DNA from: CBDHFF01 sp965262395
GTDB lineage: Bacteria; Pseudomonadota; Alphaproteobacteria; Rickettsiales; Anaplasmataceae
DNA: 64,000 bases
Direction: 5' to 3'
NCBI GenBank assembly: GCA_965262395.1
Contig: OZ253531.1
Coordinates: 1,240,001 to 1,304,000, forward strand
Under the pieces are notes generated by a model. The model saw only the letters and a program-made list of their open reading frames with translations. It did no database searches and had not been told where the DNA came from. Within the stretch, counting starts at the first letter, position 1; each line of letters starts with the position of its first letter. The position numbers and the translations under genes are program-made. Of this stretch, positions 44,305 to 52,710 are shown piece after piece.

Positions 44305-46527
44305 TTCTGGGGCGCCTTCAACAAGACCGGATATCCCTTCTGATGAAAAACTGGAGCTTATCTTAGACTGTGTTGACACAAAGTGGGAATCATGACCACC
44401 GAAATCAGACCTAGATCTTTTATGGTGACGAGCATATGTAGAGGGCTCTTTAACACGACTGGAGGGGGCTCCTCTTGATGACGATCCAAGATCTACCTTA
44501 GGCCCTATTTTTCTTTTACCTTTGCAAAGACGAGTATCCTCTTGCTCACTATCAGATGTCAGTGGCGAATGAATAACTGCAGCTACAGCATATTGCACTA
44601 AATCATCCAGTGTATTTTCCTTGGCACCTCTCTCATCACTACCATCTGAGATACAACTGCTGCGCCTATATTTAGCCCCAGGTCGACTATAATATCCTTG
44701 AGACCATGAATCAGAAGCATAATTCTGCATATTATCTGACGACAAGCTATGTTGCATACGCAATTCCTTCTGATCAACAGCACCTCCATATCCACGAACA
44801 GCCCTCCCTACTTCAAGATCAGAATAGTTCTGAATATTACCTGACGACAAGCTATGTGGCATACACAATTTCTTCTGATCAACAGCACCTCCATATCTAC
44901 GAACATCATTGCCAGCCCTCCTTACTCCAAAATGAGAGAAATTTTCATGTTGAAACCCCCTAGGATCAGTTTCATTATTATAGGATCTTGACTCTGTTGA
45001 AGACCGCCTACTTAATTGACCCTGGGAAGAAGAAGAAGAATACCGGCGCCCAGGTAGTGGTGGTGGCGATTGTTTTCTAGAAAGAGAAGGCACGCGCGCA
45101 AGTTGTAATAGCAGAGAACTTTGCTCTGCATCTGCTTTCCATTCTTCCTGTGAAACCTGCTTATACATAGCTTCATTGTGGAGATATACATAATTAGTTA
45201 AAAATGATAATGTACCTATCTTATTTATACTGATTGTCAGATCTGTTGATGCAGGTATTGCAGACGCATCTTTGCTTTTTGTCAATGCAGAGTGACAAAA
45301 ATTTGTTGAAGCCTGACGTCCACGACCTTGCGCTGGTGCACTAGCTGGACGATTTCTACGGCCTTTATTAGCCTGTTTTGGCTTTTTATTATTGTAACAC
45401 TTCTCACGAATTTTCTCGCCAAACTCCTTTAAATTAGGATTACTATGTATCGTAAGAGATAGCGCAATATCACTAACTACACTCTCTATCACTAAGCCAG
45501 GATTCCTTGGATTTCTCAAATGCATCTTATTATTAATATCTACCAATAATAATATTAGCACGCCCTTTTCATGATTTAGGAATGCACCATTGCTCGTAGC
45601 TTGATCATTATGCTTATCATCATCATCTGACATTGTTAATACAATATCACTCAATGAATCAGGTTGATCTGAATTAAACACAGAATTTGGTTGCATAACT
45701 GTATCCTGAGAAATTTCACTGTCTTTATCCTTGATTATTAGCAAACAAAATCCTGCTCGACCGCCCTCTGGTTGACCTACAATCTCTATACCACTTAACG
45801 ACTCATATGTATTACCCGCTTCATCAACAATATTGTCAGTATAACTAATGTCCTTATTATTAATCAAATCATTTTCAGGAATCTCTTTGAGATGAAGAAT
45901 CTGTTCAAATTTATGAATGAATAAACCCACTACTCCATTAATAATGACTTTACATATTTCAAGTCTATAGACATTAATATTCTCATTAATTAGATCTGCC
46001 TGCTGCTTGTTGTGCAAGAATGCAATTTTAAATCGGTTGGTCTTTTTATTATGAAATATATAAGTTACAATATAACTGGGGTCTGCATAGGTATGAGTCT
46101 GTACATATGGAATACTGACATCTTCGCCGCATAATTTATAATCCTCACTATCTAAACTAATGCATGTAAAGTTAAAGGCATTAGTTTTAACAGCAAATGC
46201 CTCAATTATAATATTATATACTCTCTCGTCAGAATATTTTGGAATAGTTTCTGTGGAGCAATAAATCGCATAATTATCCTTTGAACTGCTCACTGATGAC
46301 GTTGGCGTTATTGCATTCTCTTCTGGCACTACAGAAAGCATCGGTTCAATACCTACGATGCTGCTTGCCCCTCTACGTTGATGAAGATGCTTAGTGGTGG
46401 GCTCAGAGGGCTGTGTTGAGTTGTTCAACGACCAATCTAAAGACACATCCTTCAACTTAACATCGGATGATGCTGTAGATTGAGTCAATACATCATCTAA
46501 CTCATTCTCCTTTAAGGCAGAAGGCAC
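44257..46527 (-). CDS. 756-aa low-complexity protein, C-terminal part of a frameshifted membrane-anchored gene
   Basis: I do not recognise a family. The first 400 residues look globular (YNIIIEAFAVKTNAFNF, YIVTYIFHNKKTNRFKIAFL). Residues about 400-740 are disordered, rich in Ser, Arg and Gly, with a roughly 40-residue duplication (YGGAVDQKKLCMPHSLSSGN and YGGAVDQKELRMQHSLSSDN). The reading frame is open upstream of ATG 46527 to about 46590 and encodes EVDPSEVDPPESEVEPPAVE. This continues the VDPPE repeat of the neighbouring 114-aa frame, so both were one gene split by a small deletion. The upstream part provides a membrane segment. Confidence 0.6.
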   Translation of the reverse strand: MPSALKENELDDVLTQSTASSDVKLKDVSLDWSLNNSTQPSEPTTKHLHQRRGASSIVGIEPMLSVVPEENAITPTSSVSSSKDNYAIYCSTETIPKYSDERVYNIIIEAFAVKTNAFNFTCISLDSEDYKLCGEDVSIPYVQTHTYADPSYIVTYIFHNKKTNRFKIAFLHNKQQADLINENINVYRLEICKVIINGVVGLFIHKFEQILHLKEIPENDLINNKDISYTDNIVDEAGNTYESLSGIEIVGQPEGGRAGFCLLIIKDKDSEISQDTVMQPNSVFNSDQPDSLSDIVLTMSDDDDKHNDQATSNGAFLNHEKGVLILLLVDINNKMHLRNPRNPGLVIESVVSDIALSLTIHSNPNLKEFGEKIREKCYNNKKPKQANKGRRNRPASAPAQGRGRQASTNFCHSALTKSKDASAIPASTDLTISINKIGTLSFLTNYVYLHNEAMYKQVSQEEWKADAEQSSLLLQLARVPSLSRKQSPPPLPGRRYSSSSSQGQLSRRSSTESRSYNNETDPRGFQHENFSHFGVRRAGNDVRRYGGAVDQKKLCMPHSLSSGNIQNYSDLEVGRAVRGYGGAVDQKELRMQHSLSSDNMQNYASDSWSQGYYSRPGAKYRRSSCISDGSDERGAKENTLDDLVQYAVAAVIHSPLTSDSEQEDTRLCKGKRKIGPKVDLGSSSRGAPSSRVKEPSTYARHHKRSRSDFGGHDSHFVSTQSKISSSFSSEGISGLVEGAPEHAEHQRSMSYDNHDS

Positions 46528-46586
46528 CAGTTCCTCTACTGCAGGTGGCTCTACTTCAGATTCAGGTGGATCTACTTCAGATGGAT

Positions 46587-46931
46587 CTACTTCAGATCTA
46601 CTTCAGGTGGATCTACTTCAGGTGGATCTACTTCAGGTGGCTCTACTTCAGGTGGATCTACTTCAGGTGGATCTACTTCAGGTGGATCTACTTCAAGTGA
46701 TTCGTCCTTAGACAATATATTATCTTCACTATCCTCCTGATCTTCCTTAGCAGAATGTGTCTGGCTAATTCGACAAACGACGTATACCGCTACTATTATA
46801 GCTATTGCTATTATTAACACAGAGACAATATTAACAATCCCAGTCGCACTTTTGCCAAAAATGCCTTTGGACTGCAATTTCTGAATGTTGTCCATAGGAA
46901 CACAACTAATAGTTACAAGAATAATAGTCAA
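46587..46931 (-). CDS. N-terminal fragment: membrane segment plus VDPPE repeats
   Basis: This 114-residue frame has a hydrophobic helix (IVNIVSVLIIAIAIIVAVYVV, shortened here to residues 32-52), an acidic stretch and seven VDPPE or VEPPE repeats (15-bp unit), ending VDLK at a TAG. At 46592-46600 the repeat reads GATCTGAAGTA where an intact unit would need four more bases. Restoring them joins this frame to the 756-residue frame. Intact, the protein would be a membrane-anchored protein of about 890 residues. Confidence 0.55.
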   Translation of the reverse strand: MTIILVTISCVPMDNIQKLQSKGIFGKSATGIVNIVSVLIIAIAIIVAVYVVCRISQTHSAKEDQEDSEDNILSKDESLEVDPPEVDPPEVDPPEVEPPEVDPPEVDPPEVDLK

Positions 46932-46993
46932 TATAAACTTGCAATGACCGAAAACGGAAGCTAAATTATACTAGTTTAATAAGAATTAAATTG

Positions 46994-47138
46994 CAAAGCA
47001 CAATCTATGATATTACATTAAGTCAATATCGCTACATCAAATTAGACATATCAATAAAATAAAAAAGCACAATCTATGATATTACATTAAGTCAATATCG
47101 CTACATCAAATTAGAAATATCAATAAAATACAAAAGCA
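46994..47138. repeat. 70-bp tandem duplication after nfu
   Basis: AAAGCACAATCTATGATATT occurs at 46994 and 47064 (period 70), and a shorter AAAAGCACTAAGC match abuts the stop of the nfu gene at 47139. It lies downstream of that minus-strand gene. Confidence 0.88.
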
Positions 47139-47732
47139 CTAAGCTTCTTCATCCGCTACAGCTTCAACAGATCTAACCTCTGGTATGTAATAAGCCAACA
47201 TGTGCTCTACGTTATCTTTCAAAGTGTGTGTAGCTGAAGGGCAGCCAGAACAAGCACCTTTTAGCTTCAGATGTACGACACCATCCTCTGAATTAAAACT
47301 ACTGAATTCTATATCTCCGCCATCTTGGGCAACAGCCGGACGCACCATACTATCAATTACAGACTTAATATCCTCTATTACCTCACTGTCCTCTTCAGAT
47401 GTCTCTGTAGAATTATCACTCTCACTTGACAAATCTTCATCTACAAGTTTACGCCCAGATATCAAAAAATCTGATATCTCCATTAATATCTGAGTCTTAA
47501 TACTGTCCCATTCAATATCATCAGCCTTATTTACCGATAAAAAAGTATAATTAATATGCAGCCTCTTTACTCCCTCTATTTTAAACAAAGCCCTAGCTAG
47601 TGGAGATTTAACCTTTTCAGATCCCTGTACAAAATCTATAATAATTTCAGATATATTTTTGCTATCCTCCGGATAAACAGGTACAAATTTCAAGGTATTA
47701 GGATTTGGTGTGGTATTAGTCTCAATAAACAT
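47139..47732 (-). CDS. NifU-like Fe-S scaffold/carrier protein (Nfu)
   Basis: This 197-residue two-domain Nfu protein carries Fe-S clusters to targets such as respiratory complexes. The N-terminal Nfu_N domain starts FIETNTTPNPNTLKFVP. A Ser/Glu-rich linker (about residues 98-115) separates it from the C-terminal NifU domain with AQDGGDIEF and the cluster-binding CSGC motif in LKGACSGCPSATHTLK. It is the mitochondrial NFU1 type, as is usual in Alphaproteobacteria. Confidence 0.93.
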   Translation of the reverse strand: MFIETNTTPNPNTLKFVPVYPEDSKNISEIIIDFVQGSEKVKSPLARALFKIEGVKRLHINYTFLSVNKADDIEWDSIKTQILMEISDFLISGRKLVDEDLSSESDNSTETSEEDSEVIEDIKSVIDSMVRPAVAQDGGDIEFSSFNSEDGVVHLKLKGACSGCPSATHTLKDNVEHMLAYYIPEVRSVEAVADEEA

Positions 47733-47787
47733 GACAAATTCGTATTGAAGAATCCAGAAATCATTGCTATGATACCATCATACGTTT

Positions 47788-48072
47788 ATGTTTTCAACAC
47801 TGTTAGCTATGTCCATACTATTGTATATATTACTATTTCTTTTGGGAGTATTTTTTGTGCTACCCGTGGTATTGATCATGCTATTGCTTACCACAAAATT
47901 CGGCAGACAAATTGGATTCAGAGGAATAATGAATATATTTAATAATAAATTCAAAGATTCTATGGATTATTATGGTCAAATGTTTGAGAGCAACCAGTTC
48001 AACTTTCTCAGAATTCACAAAGCAACAAAACTCTCAAAGCCAAAACAACTCTCGCAAGCCTGCTTCGAATAG
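47788..48072 (+). CDS. membrane N-terminal half of a split J-domain protein
   Basis: This 94-residue frame has a long hydrophobic N-terminal helix (LLYILLFLLGVFFVLPVVLI), then KFGRQIGFRGIMNIFNNKFK, and ends after an unnatural-looking tail. The overlapping +1 frame from about 47972 carries a polar linker (TKQQNSQSQNNSRKPASN) leading directly into a J domain. Alphaproteobacterial J proteins with one N-terminal helix and a C-terminal J domain exist (Pam18-like), so a single frameshift near 47980-48000 probably split the gene. Confidence 0.5.
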   Translation: MFSTLLAMSILLYILLFLLGVFFVLPVVLIMLLLTTKFGRQIGFRGIMNIFNNKFKDSMDYYGQMFESNQFNFLRIHKATKLSKPKQLSQACFE

Positions 48073-48079
48073 AGGAACG

Positions 48080-48244
48080 ATGTCTAGGTCAGAGTGTTTA
48101 GAAATTCTGGGATTGAATGAATCAGCAGGGAAAACTGAAATTATTAAAGCTCACAAAAAACTTATTCAACAGTGCCACCCTGATAAAGGAGGGTCTGAAT
48201 ACTTAGCACAAAAAATTAATCAAGCTCGAGATATACTAACGTAA
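48080..48244 (+). CDS. J-domain (DnaJ-like) fragment
   Basis: This 54-residue J domain reads SECLEILGLNESAGKTEIIK, then HKKLIQQCHPDKGGSEYLAQ with the essential HPD tripeptide, which stimulates Hsp70 ATPase. ATG 48080 has a good AGAGGA ribosome-binding site, so the domain may be made separately; the same frame is open back to 47972. Its last codons (NQARDILT and TAA) lie in the first unit of a four-copy 109-bp array. Confidence 0.7.
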   Translation: MSRSECLEILGLNESAGKTEIIKAHKKLIQQCHPDKGGSEYLAQKINQARDILT

Positions 48245-48656
48245 GTAGCCTACTCATTCATCATTGCTACTCTAGCGAGTCAATTATCTTCATTTTATTA
48301 TATATAACCATGAGTTTTACTAAATTAATCAAGCTCGAGATATACTAACGTAAGTAGCCTACTCATTCATCATTGCTACTTTAGCGAGTCAATTATCTTC
48401 ATTTTATTATATATAACCATGAGTTTTACTAAATTAATCAAGCTCGAGATATACTAACGTAAGTAGCCTACTCATTCATCATTGCTACTCTAGCGAGTCA
48501 ATTATCTTCATTTTATTATATATAACCATGAGTTTTACTAAATTAATCAAGCTCGAGATATACTAACGTAAGTAGCCTATTCATTCATCATTGCTACTCT
48601 AGCGAGTCAATTATCTTCATTTTATTATATATAACCATGAGTTTTACCATGCTCCG
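48221..48656. repeat. 109-bp tandem repeat starting in the J-domain gene end
   Basis: CAAGCTCGAGATATACTAAC starts at 48221, 48330, 48439 and 48548, an exact 109-bp period. The first copy holds the final codons and stop of the J-domain frame; the other three lie downstream of it. The rest of the gap to 48691 shows nothing. Confidence 0.95.
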
Positions 48657-48691
48657 TCATTGATATTGTAATGATTCTATGAAAATCAGCT

Positions 48692-49945
48692 TTAACTAAA
48701 AGATGATGCAAGAAGGTCTTCTTTATAAGCACATACAACGTCTAAAAATGTAAACCTATCTCTTGTAGCACATGCAATCTTTACTACATCAAGATATCTG
48801 TCCTTCTTTATTCCCAAATCATCACACGACATAAATGTATCTATTGTAGATAAGTGCCTACACATATCATTATAGGATAGAAAATCTTTACTTATCTCAG
48901 ATACAAGCTCAGACCATATTAACTCAATTCTTTGGTTCATTTCCTCAATATTATCTTTTGTAAGCATTTTCTTACTGAATATTTTTATAAATTCAGCTGA
49001 GTCATTACGATGAAACATTGATATAAGGCTATTATTAGACAATGTCGAACAAGAAAGAACTGGTGGATTTGACAAATTCAAAAAATATTCTTGTATTTTA
49101 CACATAGTAAGGGATGTCACAGCTATAATTTCACCGTGAAGAAAATTGGAAGATATACTGCCTGACATGCTCAGAGCATGAGCTATGATGTGTTCTCCTT
49201 GACTAGCTGGATAACTTCCATCACACATAACCATGCCAATGCCAGATAACAATAAAACTTCCATCAACAACATTACAGCTTCCTTATCCCTAGACAGTAC
49301 ACTTTTAATATTATTTAATAATTTTACTTCTGTTTCTCTCAAAATCTCGAATGGTCGTTCAGAGTAGTTACTTTTTATCAAAAACTTAGAAAGAAGCCAA
49401 TCTGCACGACTAGTTGTCCTACAGATTGAGTCTCCTAATCCAGCCTTAATCATGCGTATGGGAGCATTAGTCACGAAATCAACATCAACATAAACACAAT
49501 CTGGGGTATGCGCTAAGATAGATTTTTTTAGATTATTTTCTATAATAGAAGCATTTTTTGATACATAACCATTCATAGAAGGGGCGGATGGAAATGTAAC
49601 ATATTTCTTATTTGCAAAATAACTAGCGCATTTACAGATATCATTGATTGTGCCAGAACCAATAGCAACAACCAGATCATAGTCTTTTATTTTATCTCTT
49701 AATGCATTAATAATTGTAATTGAAGGTAAACATCCCTTAGGAAGAATTATATATTTATCCAAATTTCTAATACACCGGGGTATAATATCATATATATTGC
49801 TATCGGTTACATATATTGGATTAGCAGCTTTTTCATGTATAACATCAAATATGTTATTGAGCATGCCTGCATCAATATATATTTCTATATTTGCAATATC
49901 TCTAAGAAGATTGTTAAGATCTTTCATACATAATAACTTCAGCAA
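48692..49945 (-). CDS. glycerol-1-phosphate dehydrogenase-like (AraM/EgsA family) protein
   Basis: This is a member of the iron-alcohol-dehydrogenase/dehydroquinate-synthase fold. Motifs: NAD-binding AIGSGTINDICKCASYFANK and YVTFPSAPSMNGYVSKNASI, then a metal-ligand region ADWLLSKFLI and later GEHIIAHALSMS with His ligands. The SAPSMNGY stretch is typical of sn-glycerol-1-phosphate dehydrogenases (archaeal EgsA, bacterial AraM), which reduce dihydroxyacetone phosphate to G1P. At 417 residues it is full length. Its role here is unknown. Confidence 0.78.
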   Translation of the reverse strand: MLKLLCMKDLNNLLRDIANIEIYIDAGMLNNIFDVIHEKAANPIYVTDSNIYDIIPRCIRNLDKYIILPKGCLPSITIINALRDKIKDYDLVVAIGSGTINDICKCASYFANKKYVTFPSAPSMNGYVSKNASIIENNLKKSILAHTPDCVYVDVDFVTNAPIRMIKAGLGDSICRTTSRADWLLSKFLIKSNYSERPFEILRETEVKLLNNIKSVLSRDKEAVMLLMEVLLLSGIGMVMCDGSYPASQGEHIIAHALSMSGSISSNFLHGEIIAVTSLTMCKIQEYFLNLSNPPVLSCSTLSNNSLISMFHRNDSAEFIKIFSKKMLTKDNIEEMNQRIELIWSELVSEISKDFLSYNDMCRHLSTIDTFMSCDDLGIKKDRYLDVVKIACATRDRFTFLDVVCAYKEDLLASSFS

Positions 49946-50096
49946 GAATACAGTAATAAATCATGTTTATTATACATTATTAATGTATAATCTTCATAAG
50001 AAAAATTAAAGAATAATAATTATTATTGATTTTTACTAATTGTTGGTGTAAACATTGATAAGTGTTTGCTCAAGTGATGCATTTTGATTGCACCAT

Positions 50097-50123
50097 TTGA
50101 TAGTTTAATTTTTGAATTATAAT
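50097..50123 (+). promoter_or_regulatory. candidate promoter of rpsB
   Basis: TTGATA at 50097-50102 and TATAAT at 50118-50123 have a 15-bp spacer. The -10 box overlaps the first codons of the longer TTG-initiated rpsB frame, which argues for the ATG at 50142 as the real start. Confidence 0.35.
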
Positions 50124-50141
50124 AAGGGAATAGTTGGTAAT

Positions 50142-51104
50142 ATGAGTAATACTGAAGCATTAATACCTAGCGCAACTATACAGCAACTTATGGATGTTGG
50201 TGCGCATTATGGCCATAGAACATCTCGCTGGAATCCTGCGATGGAACCCTATATCTATGGAGTTGCAAAAACTTCTGGATCTTCTATGCACATAATAGAC
50301 CTGAGAAAAACTATGGTATGTATAGATAAGGCACTTAAAGTGGTCTATGATACAATATTAAGAAAAGGGAAAATATTATTTGTTGGAACCAAGGCGCAGT
50401 CCAGACAGTCTGTGAAAGACGAAGCAACTAGATGTGGTCAGTTTTTTATAAATTATAGATGGTTGGGAGGAATGCTAACCAACTGGCGCACAGTATCGAA
50501 GTCAATCAAAGTACTTAAAAATTTTGATCGGATACTTGCTAAAGAGGATCACGGTTTGACTAAGAAGGAATTTTTAAAATTAGGCAAAAAGCGTGATAAA
50601 TTACACTCTTTCCTTGGTGGAATAGAAGACATGAGAGGAGTTCCTGACTTACTTGTTGTTATGGATTCTTATAAAGACAGAATAGCGATTAGGGAAGCAA
50701 GGGTGCTTAGCATACCTGTTATATGTATTGTGGATACTAATTCCAACCCCAGAGGAATTGACCTGCCGATACCAGCTAACGATGATCTGACCAGAGGTAT
50801 AAAATATTATACCAAATTGGTTGCAGATACAATTTTAGTAGCCCTAGAGCATCAAATGACCTCTGCTGGAATAAAATCTAATAAAGACACAGCTGGGGGG
50901 AAAACAAATGCATCAGCTAGAATTAAGCCTTCCACTAAAGAAAATGCATCATCTGCTGTAGCCTCAACTTCGAAAAATAATACCGAAGCACAGGTTATAT
51001 CTAAATCTGAGCCTAAAAAATCGCAAGAGAATACAAAAAGCATCGAAAAAACAGAGGAAGTTTCAGATACAAAGAAAGCAACTGATGGCAATTCGACATC
51101 ATAA
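50142..51104 (+). CDS. rpsB: 30S ribosomal protein S2 with Lys/Ser/Thr-rich extension
   Basis: S2 binds the head of the 30S subunit. The conserved part spans residues about 10-240: LMDVGAHYGHRTSRWNPAM, IDLRKTM, RKGKILFVGTKAQSRQSV, WLGGMLTNWRTV, and PVICIVDTNSNP. An extra tail of about 80 residues, rich in Lys, Ser and Thr, follows; most S2 proteins lack it. ATG 50142 (320 residues) is preferred over TTG 50112. The gene starts the usual rpsB-tsf-pyrH-frr order, but a terminator and repeats separate it from tsf. Confidence 0.95.
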   Translation: MSNTEALIPSATIQQLMDVGAHYGHRTSRWNPAMEPYIYGVAKTSGSSMHIIDLRKTMVCIDKALKVVYDTILRKGKILFVGTKAQSRQSVKDEATRCGQFFINYRWLGGMLTNWRTVSKSIKVLKNFDRILAKEDHGLTKKEFLKLGKKRDKLHSFLGGIEDMRGVPDLLVVMDSYKDRIAIREARVLSIPVICIVDTNSNPRGIDLPIPANDDLTRGIKYYTKLVADTILVALEHQMTSAGIKSNKDTAGGKTNASARIKPSTKENASSAVASTSKNNTEAQVISKSEPKKSQENTKSIEKTEEVSDTKKATDGNSTS

Positions 51105-51142
51105 CATAAGATTTCTGAATAAAATGAGATCAAATTCACTGC

Positions 51143-51181
51143 AGCAGCCTGAACAAAATAAGGCTGCTCGTGTCTTTTTTT
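51143..51181 (+). terminator. rho-independent terminator of rpsB
   Basis: AGCAGCCT (51143-51150), a 10-nt loop, AGGCTGCT (51161-51168), then CGTGTC and a run of seven T. This is the clearest intrinsic terminator in the window. It implies that tsf and the downstream genes use their own promoter. Confidence 0.75.
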
Positions 51182-51484
51182 ATGAAACACCAAGATTGTA
51201 ACGCATATTCTTCCATCCTTGTTATAAGGCTGCTCGTGTTTTTTTATGAAACACCAAGATTGTAACGCATATTCTTCCATCCTTGTTATAAGGCTGCTCG
51301 TGTTTTTTTATGAAACACCAAGATTGTAACGCATACTCTTCCATCCTTGTTATAAGGCTGCTCGTGTTTTTTTATGAAACACCAAGATTGTAACGCATAT
51401 TCTTCCATCCTTGTTATAAGGCTGCTCGTGTTTTTTTTTATGAAACACCAAGGTTGTAACGCATATTCTTCCATCCTTGTTATA
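51160..51484. repeat. 64-bp tandem repeat, five copies, each with half a terminator
   Basis: AAGGCTGCTCGTG starts at 51160, 51226, 51290, 51354 and 51418 (periods 66, 64, 64 and 64; length differences lie in the T-runs). Each unit repeats the right arm and T-run of the rpsB terminator but not the left arm. The remainder of 51105-51782 is AT-rich and contains the tsf promoter region (TATAAT at 51735). Confidence 0.95.
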
Positions 51485-51782
51485 GGTATTAGATATATAA
51501 TCGTTTGCACACAATACATTGCTCGAATTTTTATTTCTCTAATTACCTTATGCTAACTATAATAGCCGCATATTACTCATCACTATAATAAATATGCCAA
51601 TGAAATGAGGAAATATTTATTAATATAGATATACTCATACAAGTAATGAGCCACATAATAAACTAATAGCAAGAAACTCCCTTATTATAATTTATATAAT
51701 TAAAAAAATAATCGCCATATCAATCTATATATTATATAATAGCGCTTGTGGTCATTTTTATATAAAGTTAAGAGGAGTCATT

Positions 51783-52697
51783 ATGGTGGAACAAAATCCT
51801 ATAGAATTGATAAAACAGTTACGAAGCATAACTGGCGCTAGCTTCTTGGAATGCAGAAAGGCCTTAGGTCAAAACGATTTAGATATAAAGAAATCTGTAG
51901 ACTATCTTAGAAAAAGTGGCATTATCAAAGCTGAAAAGAAAAGCCAAAGAGAAACTAAAGAAGGAATAGTAGCAGTAATAAAGTCAACTGATAACAAAAA
52001 AGCTGTATTTATCAGATTGCTATCAGAAACTGATTTTGTAGCTCGAAATGCAGATTTTCATAAATTAGCACAAACTATATTAGAAATAGCATTAAAAAAC
52101 TTTGATACAACGCTAGAAGAATTACTTAACTTAAAAATAGATTCAGGCGAGTCTGTAGATTATATGATTAAAACTGCTATTGCAGGACTAAGAGAAAACA
52201 TCAAACTAGATGCAGTGCACTATCTATCTGTAGATAAAGGTACAATTGGGCATTATCTTCACGGCAGCTATGCTGGCAATCAAAACATAGGAACAATGGG
52301 CGCCCTTTCACTCATAAAACACGATGATGTTGTCCCTAATCAAGAGGAATTAATGAACTTTTCAAAAAAAGTTTGTATGCAAATAGTTGCACAACCTCCC
52401 CTGGCTATGAATGAAGAGACGATTCCTCCGCAAATAATGGAGAGAGAGCGTAGAGTACAAATAGAAACAGCAGAAAAATCTGGAAAACCAAAAGACATTG
52501 CAGAAAGAATATCTTCAGGTAGAATGAAGGCTTTCTTAGAAGAAAACACATTATTGAATTCTAAGTCTATGTTTGACCCTAAAATGACCTTTCTTGATTT
52601 CACTAATGAAGCAAAGAAAACAATAGGATGCGATGTAGAGGTCACAGGGTATATATTATTGACTCTGAGCCGCTGTACAAAATCTATAAAAGAATAA
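51783..52697 (+). CDS. tsf: translation elongation factor Ts
   Basis: EF-Ts is the guanine-nucleotide exchange factor of EF-Tu. The N-terminal UBA-like part reads IKQLRSITGASFLECRKALG and the family signature LSETDFVARN is near residue 80. The C-terminal part has MNFSKKVCMQIVAQPPLAM. At 304 residues it is full length. AGGAG lies 5 bp before ATG 51783. pyrH follows after 13 bp. Confidence 0.96.
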   Translation: MVEQNPIELIKQLRSITGASFLECRKALGQNDLDIKKSVDYLRKSGIIKAEKKSQRETKEGIVAVIKSTDNKKAVFIRLLSETDFVARNADFHKLAQTILEIALKNFDTTLEELLNLKIDSGESVDYMIKTAIAGLRENIKLDAVHYLSVDKGTIGHYLHGSYAGNQNIGTMGALSLIKHDDVVPNQEELMNFSKKVCMQIVAQPPLAMNEETIPPQIMERERRVQIETAEKSGKPKDIAERISSGRMKAFLEENTLLNSKSMFDPKMTFLDFTNEAKKTIGCDVEVTGYILLTLSRCTKSIKE

Positions 52698-52710
52698 ATG
52701 AGACGTATAT

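Noticed and set aside
51160..51484. Possible CRISPR array
   Set aside because: Units are contiguous 64-bp copies without unique spacers, and no cas genes are present; the same holds for the other arrays in the window.
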